In this document: piece by piece, positions 38,790 to 51,305 of the stretch | How positions within the stretch are numbered: position 1 is the first letter of the stretch | Layout: each line of letters starts with the position of its first letter | DNA from: Unio delphinus | Lineage: Eukaryota; Mollusca; Bivalvia; Unionida; Unionidae | Direction: 5' to 3' | DNA length: 64,000 bases | Assembly (NCBI GenBank): GCA_029339505.1 | Contig: JAQISU010001239.1 | Location: 8,314,501 to 8,378,500, forward strand | Notes under the pieces: model-generated | Seen by the model: the letters and a program-made list of their open reading frames with translations, nothing else | The model's database searches: none | Told to the model about the DNA's origin: nothing | Translations under genes and position numbers: made by a program

Positions 38790-41010
38790 TTTTTATAGGT
38801 AGGCTATTACAGTTGACCTTTTACTATTGAAATGCATTTCGTTATGTGAACATTAATTTCTTGCAGATTACAAAAAAACTAGAGCCAATTTTACAATTTG
38901 ACTGTCATATTCGTGTTCATCACATAAAAATTGATAAGAATTGACTAATTTTATTTCAGTAACATGACTTTTGTAAAAATTTGTTGTCCAGTGTTGTCGG
39001 GTTAACGGGGGTCGGAGTGATCTGGCATTTGCACAACGATGGGTCCTAATAGAGCTTGAATTTCGTATATCACCGCTGTTGCGCGATTCGCTTCAGTTAA
39101 ATCATTATCGGTATGCTTTTTTAAGGGCGATGCTTAACCTTATATTCCGTCGAAGAACTAAATAATATTCGCCTACCGATCTGTATTGAAGACAACGATG
39201 ATCATATATGTTAACTCTAATGCCACATTTAAGATATTATCGACGAACTTGACCAACAGGTAAATACAGCAAATATAATTTACAGTATTTGTATTGTTAT
39301 GTTCTGCCGCATAGTTCATATTTTCCGTTATTGCGTTCCAGTGCAATTGAACTTTTTATATATGTTAAGTTTAATCTTTCATTTATTCGATCTATCGTCT
39401 TTTTCTTATTTTATCCTTATATATCATGTAACAAAATTAAACATCTCAACATCCAATAGCAATATTTATAAACATTGACTATAATATACATGTATTCTAT
39501 ATAAGAAGGTGAGTTGAAATCTTACATCCTGCTGTCCTAAATATAGGAATAAATAGTCCGAGCCTAATATTTAGGTTTGGCACGGTACCATAACGCAACA
39601 CTAATTTGGAAAAATCCATATGTAATTTTACATACATAATATCAAACGAAATATTAAGCTTATACCTATAATAAGTGGATGGCAATGTTTTATGAAATAT
39701 ATCCTTAATAAATTCATCACACGGAGACAACTGTTTTGCTTATAATTCGTTGTACTCTTTTATGTCAAGTTTTATTCCATATTTATATCAATACTAAAAC
39801 ATGTGATGTGTTCTAGGTGTTCTTCACTATTTATATTATCACTATTCGCTAGTTTCACTGTCGCCATCTTCATTATCATTGTCTTGATTTCTTTGTTATA
39901 CATTAAAGCTAATGGCACATCGGCAAATTCATGAAAGAAATTCATTCAGAACAACACCGGAATTCATTTGGAACACTCAGTAGTCTTGGATGTTTGATGT
40001 AACCTTATGAATTATTTGAGATTTATTTCCCAACATTGTGAATTCCTCTGAAATGTTTTTTTTTTTTTTTTTTTGTTACTTAGAGAATTAAAATTAACAT
40101 GTTTAGTTTTGATTTCTTTGGAAAGTAATGTCAGTATGCGTTGTTCAGTAAACGGCTTCTTATGGGTAATTTTTGTTGGTCCTAATATGAGAGTGGTTCC
40201 GATCTGGTGTCTAATATAACCAACATATCGGCCATCTTGAAATTATTGATATTGTTACTTCTTCTTAACGAAATTTTTATTGACATGAAGTTTTCACCAG
40301 AAGACCTCTCTTATGATGTCTTGATGTTCCTTAATGAAAAATAGTGTGACTCACAAATAGCTATTACTGCTTACAATTTTGAATATCTTATTGCTCCTCT
40401 TCTTGTTGGATGGTTGTATCAAGATCCAAGTAATCAGCTTAAACATTTTGTTTTTCACTACTTTTGCTGAATAAATGATACATAATGTCCATAATAGTCA
40501 TAGTAGTGACCATTTTGAAATTCTTTTATCGTAAATAGAAAGTCATTTTTGAGAGTGGTTTTCATCAGGTGATTTAGTATGAAAAGGATGCCAATTGATC
40601 CACATCATAGCGACTCAAATGTATAGTTTATTCTTCTCAGACGAATAGCAAACTCAGCATGGGATTCTCACTAATCTACTTCATCTGATACCCGTTGATT
40701 CTAAATGATAAGGGTGATATTAGTACATTCGATATAGCTGGCATGACGTCTATCATGGAAGTTGGTGGCTGCTACTTCATGTGAATAGATCGTTGGTCAT
40801 ATGGACACGGATTTTCCACCATGAGATTGTAATGATGTCTATTTGATTATGGGTCTGACAGCCAGTGTGTCCACTGCAGCAGCTAATCTGTAAAGCTTGT
40901 ATCGCTGAAGAATATAAGGTAAAATAAAAAAATGGTCTTCTCCTAGATTCTTGGAAATTTCTTAAGCACATTTGATTGTTATAAATATTTATATTTTGTA
41001 TTACATTTCA
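38790..41010. other. Noncoding stretch with a dispersed-repeat segment
   Basis: AT-rich. At about 40130-40640 diverged blocks with GGCCATCTTGAAAT, GTTACTTCTTCT and AGTTTTCACCAG match the repeat at 9590-10130. Nothing else is recognised. Confidence 0.45.
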
Positions 41011-41767
41011 CGTAACGATTTAAAAATTGTTAGAGCAGAAGGAAAAACTTTTTTTAAAGAATACAATAGCTTTTATAACGCTTTTCTCATTTTAACAAAA
41101 GTTTGGATTTTCATCCTTTCGAATATCACTTTGGCTTCACATGAAGTGCTTTCTCGGACACTTGAGGAAACAAATCATACAAGAAAAATATATTTCCTCG
41201 TGCAAGCAATATGCATATATGTACCATGTAATATGTATTAACACGGCTGCATTTTCTTTGCATGAGATTTTGTTTTAATATTAAATACTCAACCTCCCCT
41301 TGGAGCTTGTTGGCATTTCCAGTAGTCCTTAAACAGATATATGTATCCCATGTGACAGTGAGCTCTTGTTACAAAATACCCGATATGGCATAGAGGGTAC
41401 ACCATACTCCTCTAAGTGAGATGTCCTGTACAGCCGGTCGCACGTGCCGCGCGTGTAATGAAGGTTTCACGCCAATCACTTTTTACAAGTACGGTATACT
41501 ACTATATAGGTATAGTGCAGGGTCATTTTAAGACGCAGAGGACATTAGAGCAGAACTCTAAACGTTTCATTTGTCGGGAATTAGAGCCAAGAAGTTGGGT
41601 GAGTCCAATGCGTTCTTTTTGTTTAATGTTTCAGTTAAATATTCAGTTTCTTTATAGCACGTTCGTTTTGTTATGTATTGCGTTAATTCGTTTTATTATT
41701 TGGAAAACTGTCCATTTTTATATTCAGCTCGCCGGTCAAAGAGTGAATAGATGAGTATTTAAGTCCA

Positions 41768-41782
41768 ATATATATATCTATA

Positions 41783-41819
<37 letters not shown>

Positions 41820-42088
41820 ATATCTATATATATATCTATATCTATATATCTATATATATATCTATATCTATATATCTATATATATATATATATCTATATA
41901 TATATATCTATATATATATATCTATATATATATCTATATATATATATCTATATATATATATATCTATATATATATATCAATATCTATATATATATCTATA
42001 TATATCCATCTATATATATATATCAATATCTATATCTATATTCATATATATCTATATATATATCTATATATCTATATATATATATATA
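41768..42088. repeat. (TATATC)n-type hypervariable array
   Basis: About 320 bases of TATATA and TATC words in changing proportions, absent from the paired unit B. Confidence 0.92.
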
Positions 42089-43389
42089 ATCATTTTTTTA
42101 ATATAATTTTTATTTAACCGAACGTGTTTGTTATTTCTTTAAAACCCTGCCTAGTCTCAAGGGGTTGGCTCGACGACGTTACAGCTCTAAAGCAGAAGTC
42201 TTTGTAAATCACGACATATTCCTTTGTCCACTTAATTTAATGAATCTCGGCTCTGACAATAGATTCCTTGAGTAGCTTCCCGTGTAGAGCGTATCATATT
42301 CTAAAAAGTAGAGTTTAACTCGCAAAAGCAAAACCAACCCTTAAACGAGTGGATTTAAATACAACTTGAAAAGCTGAGTTTTCATAAGAATCAAATGGTC
42401 GTGATGAAATCGTAAGGCGATGAAAATGAAAAGATAACATGGTATCAAAAGTGGATGACGTAAACGGTACCTGAGACAGTTATAAAATGCTACATATTCC
42501 TTATTACTCTATCAGTGTTTTGAAAGGCTACCTTCACACTAGATATTAATGTTAATATTTGTTTCGTTTCATATGAAGAGGAAGATATACATTCATAACA
42601 AGACAAAAAAAGCATTCTTGTGTCCAAAAAATATCGCTTGATTAATAATTCGAACAAAAATAAATTCAGATTGAAGTACTCTGGTATCCACTGAGATGAT
42701 AACTCCTTCCTGTTATGATAAATTAATTGTGACACATCCAAAACAATTTTCATCCGAGTAAGGGTTCATTCTTGTGAATTCAGTTTCTGAAAATGCAGTA
42801 ATAATCTAAAATTGAGTGAGGTGGTCAGTTTTATAGCTATCGCTTGACATGGGCATTGTTTACAAACTAAAGTGAACTGAAGTCCTTTATATAAATGCGT
42901 GTGTGTGTTTGTGATTTGTATGTGCGTATGTATGTCTTTAGAATGGCCAGACAATAAAAAACTAACAAATATTAAATTGATAACTGTTCTTTTAACATAA
43001 AGATCTAAGTTGAATACGTATTCAGTCGTATTTTCAATCATAAACTAACAATATTAACATTAGAAATTATGTCTTTCTTTCATGCCAAGATAATGTGTTA
43101 TCTCTTTTAATTTTCTACTCGACGACTTTACAGAGAATTAAGAATTATAGCGATGAGAAAAACAGAAGGAATACGTAGTAATTGTAAGTTTACTACTGTT
43201 ACTATTTAATGCTGTTGACAATTTGATTTACCAATATTAAACCAATAAATAGGATGAACATAAAATTAAAGGAGGCCATTTATTATTCCTAATCAGAATA
43301 ACATAACCGACATTCAAGGTTGGTTCCTCAGTTAAGTCTTAGAGACTTAGTCGTTTGATTGCATACGATGAAATGAAGCTATATCCTTT

Positions 43390-43960
43390 ATAAATGACGT
43401 ATTGTATTCATGATAACTTATTTTGTTCATAATAACATATTTTATTGATTATAACATATTTAATAAAGTATTTTATTCATACTAACGTATTGTATTCATT
43501 ATAACATATTAAATAAAGTATTTTATTCATATAGTGTGTTATGCATAATAATGTGTTTTATTGAAAATAACATATTTTATTCATAATAACGCGTTGTATT
43601 CATAATGACATGATTATTCATAATAAAATATTGTATTCATTATAATAACGTATTTATTCATAAAGTATTTTGTTCATAATGTGTTTTATCATAAAAACTT
43701 GTTTATTCATAATAAAATATTTCATTTATAATAATGCATTTTATTTATAAAAACGTATTTTATTTATAATAAATTATGTATTCATAATAACTTGTTTTAT
43801 TTATAACAACGTATTTATTCATCATAAAACAATTTATTCATAAAAATACATTTTATTCATGATAAATAATTTTATTCATAATAACGTGTTTCATTCCTAA
43901 TAACGTATTGTATTCATCATAATTCATTTTATTCATAATGTATTTTATTTATAAAAATCT
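43390..43960. repeat. Degenerate ~19-bp AT-rich array (unit A)
   Basis: The unit approximates ATTCATAATAACGTATTTT, repeated about 30 times with many changes. The same array is at 52960-53400. It ends at the 5' edge of a LINE fragment in both units. Confidence 0.85.
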
Positions 43961-44029
43961 TTCCTCCAATTTCTGAGCAAATCTGTAATTTATGTATAGC
44001 AAAGATTTTAAAATATGCAGAAAACCGAC

Positions 44030-45011
44030 AGTGGTTCAAGTTCTACTAAGTGAACAGGACACAAATTGTATCTGCAAATGGAATACACTCCAGCCAAGTT
44101 GATCTACATTGTGGTGTTCCACAGTGGTGTGTTCTTGGACATGTTCTCTTCATTCTATACACTCAGTCGCTTTCCAATGTCATAGCTCATCACCCAGTGT
44201 CTCACCAGTTGTACGCTGAGGACACCCAAATATAGAAGTCTAACCAACCAACTGAAGTCGATGGTAATCCATACATTTCTGATGTGAATTCAAGGATTAC
44301 ATGTACCAAGCTGGAGATGAATGATGATAAAACTCGGGCCATTCCGATCCCAACATAAAGACTTTCTCATTCACATCATTTGCCTCAATCAATAAATATC
44401 GGCAACAAAAGAATTAAATTCACACAGTCAGTACGAATCCTAGGTGTTACCCTTGACAGTACTCTCACATTACACCAACATATCATGAACATATGCAAGG
44501 CTGCATATCTTGAGCTGCGACGCTTCAGCTCTATTCACAAATATCTTTCAGTTGATGCCACTAAAAACTTGTGTATTCATTAGTACTTTCAAGACAGGAC
44601 TATTATCATTAAATTCTGTCTGGTTCGTCTCAATATCTACTCCAGAAACTTCAAACAGTTCAAAACACGGCTGATCGGTTCATATTTAGGGTACCAACAT
44701 CAGAGCACATCTACCCACTGATCTGTACCCTACACTGACTATCCATTCAATCCAGAATAAAACACAAAACATGCTCTTAATACTCACCTTTTTCGATTGA
44801 AAAAACAAATCTAAAGACCTAAACATGTTTCCTACCTTAAATGTTTTCAGCATTTGCTTCGTTTTCCAATTTCATTGTGTTTGGTGGAGGCGGGGTGCTC
44901 TTTTGTTGTTGTTGTTGTTTTGTTTTTGTATTCATATCATTATAAATATTAAACGTTTAGAGTATCTAAAGATTAGGCGCTATACAAAGTCCTCATTATT
45001 ATTATTATTAT
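44030..45011 (+). mobile_element. CR1/L2-like LINE fragment (unit A)
   Basis: Truncated at the 5' side. Contains the RT core (QVDLHCGVPQWCVLGHVLFI, then LYAEDTQI with E in place of the first catalytic D), VRILGVTLDSTL, and a 3' UTR ending GCGCTATACAAAGTCCTC(ATT)n. Stops and shifts make it dead. Counterpart at 53455-54606. Confidence 0.88.
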
Positions 45012-45182
45012 TTTCTTTGTATTACTATTATTATTATCAACTTAAAAAATTTATTTTCAGCGTGATCAGAAAAAAAATGGAGGCTGATAAACATAATGCA
45101 AAGGACAAGGAAGATGGAATAATTAATTGAAAATGATCATGTAAAGAAAGTTCATCCTTACAAATATAATCAATATACTTAC

Positions 45183-45394
45183 TCATCTACACAAATGTAG
45201 GCTATAGTAACTTCGCATTTATCGTCATTCATGCAGAGATCTTCATGATTGTAGAGTCCAATGCATTGGTCAATACCATTCTGCTCCCTAGGCGCCCATG
45301 AGAAGAAGTTGACGTTTGCATTGCTTTGGGACCAAACCCACTGACTGTGATGCCATGTAATAGCCATCAATCCAAAGCTCGAGAATCTCTTGAG
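45183..45394 (-). pseudogene. C-type lectin domain exon C, unit A (2-bp deletion)
   Basis: 212 bases between TTTCAG and GTAAGT, two fewer than the intact exon at 55356-55569. The missing AG in the CATCACAG run shifts the frame between ELWIDGYYMASQ and WVWSQSNANVNFFSW. The sugar-site triplet reads EQN (WAPREQNG) in place of EPN, and ND and YIC are kept. Exon B lies 460 bases upstream. Confidence 0.75.
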
Positions 45395-45857
45395 CTGAAA
45401 TCGTGTAAATACGATCAACACAAAGATAAAATAAAATCAGTCAAACAAAGTAAAATTGAGAGATATTGAAAAATGTATTGCGTCAAGTGCTGAATAGAAA
45501 TGTCATAATATTCGTCACGTGAACAAGAAACTAAGAATAAGGCATCACTAAACAAAGTATGTATGTATGGATGTATGTATGGATGGATGGATGGATGCAT
45601 GGTCTTTACCAATTTACGGGCTCTGATTTGTTGATTCTAAGTCTTGGAGATACATTATATCTGAATAGTAGAAACCCGATTTAATTTAAGATATAACTTT
45701 ACAAATTTCACACAATTACTCATCAAGCTCACCATGCGCTATGGCCAACAAGAACAAATATTCTAATGACAACTGCTGACGACATCAACACGTTCCTACA
45801 ATTTGCTTTGAGAATCTATTTTTTTTTAATTTGAAGAGCTATATCCATAACGTTTAC

Positions 45858-45950
45858 ATCATAGTGTCTTTTCAGTGTGTTCCTTATGAGCTCAAATTCT
45901 TCAGCATCTTCAGTCTGGGCCAGTTTCGTGTCATTGATATGGCAATATTG
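45858..45950 (-). pseudogene. C-type lectin domain exon B, unit A
   Basis: 31 codons between TTATTCAG and GTAAAC: QYCHINDTKLAQTEDAEEF then ELIRNTLKRHYD. This fits the Cys, LA and E...F..L part of the lectin fold and joins exon A (WHEAL) in phase. It ends in phase 0, whereas exon C needs one more base, so an indel or a different donor is likely. There is no counterpart in unit B. Confidence 0.6.
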
Positions 45951-46628
45951 CTGAATAAAAATAATGATGGACAGATTTAAGAAAAACGTTTACAAAATGG
46001 AGTAACAATCGTTAGAAAGCAGAAATGTATCGTGCTCTTCATGTTACGTTTCTTTTATTCTTTTTTTTACTTTTAAAAATGATTAGTGTAGTTGTCTTCT
46101 TTATTGACGTGTTATCGATTCATACCTGCTTAAAATAGAATACAAGGTACAAATGCTGTATATATTCGACGGGTTCGTCATTATAGAAAGTACATATTAT
46201 ACTCTAGCATGCCCTAACAGCAGGAATCGCATCACAATTAGCATTTCCAGTTCATTACGAATGAAGTTTTAGTAAATCTTTAGAACATTTTCTCCTCTCT
46301 CTCATTTTGGTGGTGATATAAGAGTTATATTTATGCATGTATGGTAGGCATTTGAAGGTAATTGTTTATTCTTGAGAATATAACCACAGAGAGCGTTGTC
46401 TGTATGTATTTCGGCGACAGTGCACATTGAGTAATATGGACTAGGTGATGATCCGGAAGTGAAATCTGTGTTCTGTTTACTTGCTGCTCTGTTTTGCGTG
46501 CAGCCTCTCAAAAATACAGGTGAACCTTTGACAAGAACTTCACCGTGAAGTCATCTTTGGATGTTTTTAAAATTAACATGTGATTTTTATTGATTGTCAC
46601 ACAGCTGAAAGGTCAGTTTGATATTTAC

Positions 46629-46705
46629 CAATGCTTCATGCCAGGGTTGCTCAGTTTCTACGAATCTATAGCAGGAGCTATAACAAGTTTACCATGTTTT
46701 CGGAT
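46629..46705 (-). pseudogene. C-type lectin domain exon A, unit A (nonsense)
   Basis: 77 bases between TGTCAG and donor GTAAAT: DPKTW, stop, TCYSSCYRFVETEQPWHEAL. Cys pairs and W..AL match the start of a lectin domain. The TAA replaces CAA in the unit B copy (58468-58544). Confidence 0.7.
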
Positions 46706-47561
46706 CTGACAGAACCGGAAAACCATACATACATTAAATGAATAGTTTTCTTCATCAATGATATATGTGTTATTTGTTTTCTGTCCTTTCTATTTAATAT
46801 TATGTGGTGGTGGGGGGAAATAAATGAACATTTTTACATTGTAATAAGGATGCTCCTGGCACTCACGAAGCGTTTTACTGCACTCATGAAGTTATTCCAA
46901 TTAGATAAACTTGTTTTATTTCTTAATGAGCATGACATCAATAACAAGTTAGCATGTTAGTATGAAGAAGTTAAAGTAGGTGAAAAGTCTGAATCAGGAG
47001 TGGAAAAAAGTTAATGGTAATAGATAGTTTTTGTATTTTTAAGAAAAGATATTATTTCATTATGGAACGAATTTACGAAAGAACATATGGCCACCCCCTT
47101 ATCTTAGTACGAGCAACATATTTCGAAACAGTTTACCAAAAATCAATGATGCAAGTAGAGATTATGATATTTAGTTAATGCTGTAAATGACTATAAAAAC
47201 ATGTATTACTTAATAAAATAACATAACATACCAAGAGTGTTTTGAGTTAAGCTTGACAAAAGTCTTTGGGCTTGAAACACCCCAGATGGTTGTATCGACA
47301 ATGCTCGCAAGACACACACATACATACATACACACGTTCACAAACTCACATCCATTTGCAGATGCTACATTCATTAAATAATATTTAAGATATAATATTG
47401 GCACAAGCAATCCTTTCACATGCTGAGTTTTTTTATGACTATCTGTGTACATTTATTCCAAGTTCTACGGACATGCAGAACCAAAGCACGTGAACAGAAC
47501 AATAGAAATATTCAAGGTATGATAACCATCATCAACACTCACTGTATATTGTGGAACGTAC

Positions 47562-47844
47562 CTGTTGATATCCAGATAAAACTAAAGCATATCTTCCGGA
47601 TCATTATTAGTCAGGATCGTGCCAGCACACATTATATCATTCAATGAAGTCTTTACGAATAGATGTTCTCTTGTTTGCCATGAGCCAATATACGTTTTAC
47701 ATTCATTTAGTTGTTTTTAGTGGTTACATATATTGTTCTGCATTCTTAATCAAGAAATGGAGACGAAATCTGCCAGCTAACATCGTCTTTGTAATATGGT
47801 TGATCTGATTTTGTTATCAATTTTGAGACACTAATTTCACCCAT
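47562..47844 (-). pseudogene. Candidate 5' exon, unit A (disrupted)
   Basis: Matches 59406-59521: it starts ATGGGTGAAATT and keeps the donor CAACAG/GTACGT, but about 170 bases are inserted and a stop follows 32 codons. Confidence 0.35.
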
Positions 47845-48229
47845 TCTGAACTATAATTCGCCCAACAATAGCCTGCTTATGGAATGAAAATGGTTCTTTT
47901 AGCTATACATGACTGATAACAAGCTGATTGTGTTGAGTTGGCTATTATCACCGAATCATTTGCATGCAATACGTTTAACTCTATGAACTCTACACCACAT
48001 TTCATTTATTATAGAAATTTTTAAAAAAGGGCAAATCGTGATCGCAATGGCCTGAAAACATTTATCCATTAAAAAGTTTGTCTTTATTATTTAAATTATG
48101 CTCATCATATATACAAATTTTGCGAAAGATAAAATATAGGATTGGAGTCGACCATGACAATAATACGTATCTCAACCGTTATGCTCTTGTAATTACACGT
48201 AATTTTGAATCTCGAAAGTTTCATTTGCA

Positions 48230-48410
48230 TAATGAGAGTAAACAAATTACATCCTGAGTTCCACACGGTATTGTAACTGAAACAACGTGATTTCTGTGTA
48301 ATCAGATGGCAATTCTTGCCGTAACTGTCATGCAACCATGAGACCCAATGCATAATGTGCTCTAATACAATGATATAGATTGGCAGGAAACAAGGGGAGC
48401 CGGGCAAAAC
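48230..48410 (-). pseudogene. Cysteine-bearing conserved frame upstream of the lectin exons, unit A
   Basis: An open frame (CHLITQKSRCFSYNTVWNSG then CNL) conserved in unit B at 59900-60067 (YCINCHLNAQKPRCSSYNTV). The C...C.SYN......CNL pattern recalls PAN/apple domains, which do occur with lectin domains in molluscs. This is a weak, motif-only call; the plus strand is also partly open. Confidence 0.3.
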
Positions 48411-48756
48411 GTATCAAGAGCTATACTCTTATATTCGACTCTGTTATTGATCTCGAAACTCTCACAGTTGTGAATATGTCTAGACATATATATAACATTA
48501 CACTATCAAAATGAATCTCTCCCTTCCAAGTATATATTGCCCATTGACGTGATTAGCATCCAAACTGCGCTCAAAATTTTGATGTTAGTATTTTTTACAA
48601 GAAGGGATGAACTAAAATATTTTTCCCATTTTTTACCTGTTACACACGTCTAAACCCAGGATAGCACCAATCTATATTACGAAATCACTGAAATTTTATT
48701 GGTGGACCTAACATTATTATCAAGATATACCAATTGCTTCTGCAATGTATGACCCC

Positions 48757-50065
48757 TGTGCGTTAACGGTAGTAGACTTCGCCCAACGTGCTACACTACG
48801 TGACGTAAGAGGCGACTAAGTAGACGAGGAAAAGATCCTTGTAGTTGTGCGGAGGCTTTTTTGATGCATCACACTGCTTTGGCCTCTACTTCTCCTAGAC
48901 GCGTGGTCGGGATGGGCCCGGTCTCGACAAATAGACTGGTAACGCCGAACCCTAGAAAGTCTTTATTTACTGGCATACCTTCTTTATCTTACTTCTTGTA
49001 TCTCTCTTGATACCACCGTTGGCCCTACATTATATCGCCTTAGCTTTCACTTTCCCAAGCTTTAGAGGACTTCGTAGATTGCGGTGGTTTAACGGGTCAA
49101 TCGGGAGGTAGTTTTATCGACCCTAGAAGGTGACTTCACCAGTCAATCATAGATAATTTTATCTACAGAGTAAAGCATCTCTGTATCCTTGGCACTTGAA
49201 AAGTGTCCTCTCGTTGGACTCCATGGTGGGCGGCGAGCATGGGTGCAAACATTGTAACAACCAATCATGAAAACTTCAAAACAAAGCAAAACAAACGTGC
49301 TAAACCACTATCTGACTCTGGTGACGAATCATGTCGTGTGGAGTCATTTCCACGCTTCATAGTTATTCAATCTAACGATGAATTAAAATTGGTTGCAGCA
49401 CTATCTCCATTCGTTATTGAAACAACCATTAGAGATCGATTGGCAGCCAAAACCTGTAAATAAATTAAAATCAAGTTGTCTTCTTGTTGAGTGTCAACGA
49501 AATGGTCACACAGACAATATCAAGAAAATGAAAACATTCCTCCAAATTACAGTGACCTCATTCGCTCACGATGCACATGATACGTACAAAGGCGTGATGC
49601 TCTGTCCTGACTTGGCTGGAGTCAAGGACACAGATATCATCGAAGAGACGAAACATGGAGGTGTCACTGCAGTGCTTAGAATACATATTAAACGTAATAA
49701 CAATCTGCAGAACACCAACACATTTGTACTCACCTTCTATAAACCAACAGTACAAATGTGGTCAAAGTTGGGTTTTTACAAATGAAGGTCGAGATCTACA
49801 TTCCAAACCCACTTCCATGCTATAAGTGTCAAAATCATGGCCATCACAAAGAACGATGTTCAAAAGTGAAAATTTGATACCGATGCGGATACCATTCTCA
49901 TCAGGAATCTGCGTGTAGAGCAACTCCGCATTGTGTCAACTGCAGCAAGGAACATCACGCCAATTTCTAGGATTGTGATCCTTAGAAAAAGGTGATGGAG
50001 ATTCAGAGGGTAAAGTTCACATCAAACATTCCCCATCCAGTGACCCGAAACTTGTGCAGCTGCAA
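48757..50065 (+). mobile_element. LINE 5' end with ORF1 (gag-like, zinc knuckles), truncated
   Basis: A 5' leader (GGCGACTAAGTAGACGAGGA) is followed by ORF1 from 49203: SFPRFIVIQSNDELKLVAAL, a frameshift near 49455, then FLQITVTSFAHDAH, GVTAVLRIHIKR, KPTVQMWSKLGF, and after another shift three CCHC-type knuckles (CYKCQNHGHHKERC; RCGYHSHQESAC; CVNCSKEHH) with one internal TGA. This is the nucleic-acid-binding ORF1 of the I/Jockey/Nimb group. ORF2 is absent. It begins right at the end of duplication unit A. Confidence 0.8.
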
Positions 50066-50180
50066 CTCTTCGTGATTTTAGTTCTTTAGTGGGATAAGTT
50101 GGCTAAATGGACTCTGATAGATTTGTTTATGAATAGTGAGTCTGATGGATAACCAAAGCTTCTCTGCTTTACAGCGGTCA
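50066..50180 (-). mobile_element. CR1/L2-like LINE shard
   Basis: Shares AGATTTGTTTATGAATAGTG and AGTGGGATAA with the minus-strand LINE at 17340-17440. Confidence 0.6.
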
Positions 50181-51305
50181 CTTTTAGCAGTGCGAAGCTG
50201 GTCCATATATATGTATATATTTGCCCGTATAGCTGTGTCTAATATTTCCTATGATGTCATGTGAAACTCTTTTATCACAACTGGTAATGCTATTTTCAAT
50301 AATTAATGTGGATACTTCTTTTTTGGTGCCGTTGTGAAATTGTTGTAATGAAAAATGTACAAAATGCAATGTAATATGTAAAGCGACTCGCTGACAAGTT
50401 AACTCATTTTTATGAACAATCTATTGACAAACAAAATACAGTTTCACAGACGATCCATATACAGATATGTAATGTCCGGTCAATCCATTTATGCTATAAA
50501 ATGTAAATATGCGACTTTAAAAGTTATGAATTGCCCCTGGATAGGGGCCAGTAGGGATATAAGAGGCAAACCGTGTTCCTGGATGGCATAGATAGGGGTG
50601 GCTTTACCTAAATGTCAGGAAACTCTAGATTGGTATGACTCAAACGTGTAGGAGGTGGTGCATGTAATCAGTGGCTGGAGCAGCGAGTAAATGACCCCTA
50701 AGAAATTGATCCTCAAGATATTACTTACACCCTTGTACGACTTCCATCCTATAACCATATACCATATATGCATATGCTAGAAAAGAAATGACAAATTTAA
50801 ATATGAATGCGACATTGGCTCATTGAGGTTAACGGTTAGCCCGACGGAACCCTCCAATTGCATGCCCATACACACACACACACATATATATATTAAAAGG
50901 CTATAGTTTTATGCCAGTTTTCTTGCTTCGTTCCACTGAAATGACAACATTATGACAACACATATGCTGTCAAAGGTACTTAATATAAGCAGGACGCTGC
51001 CATTTCCAAGCACAAACAAGCCCTGTTTAGTAAACAACATTGTTGTGCACGTAACGTGTTATGTAAGTAGGTCATGTTGAGATAGAGAAAATGTAAATTT
51101 TACTTAAGCGCCATTTTCTGCACTCCAACATTGTCAGTTTTGTGGGTCAAAACACACAAAAATACTCTAGAAATAAAATCCATATAGAGATCTCCATCAT
51201 CTGCCATGTTATGCTACAGTTGCAAATTATAATTTAAATTGTATTATCATATATATATATATATATGTTGAAAATATTTATATTATTAGCAACAGTGTAT
51301 TATTA
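50180..51305. other. Spacer between the duplication units
   Basis: AT-rich, a few short CA and TA runs (50872-50892, 51250-51268). No gene or family recognised. Confidence 0.6.

Larger units (their letters stand above)
41012..48747. repeat. Segmental duplication, unit A
   Basis: Matches 51306-60356 in the same order and orientation over most of its length: leader (GTAACGATT..AGAGCAGAAGG), 19-bp array, LINE fragment, lectin exon C, exon A, candidate 5' exon, and a right end with ATTTATTGGTGGACCTAACA. Unit A alone has lectin exon B (45858-45950) and an insert at about 41380-42110 that includes a TATATC array. Confidence 0.88.
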
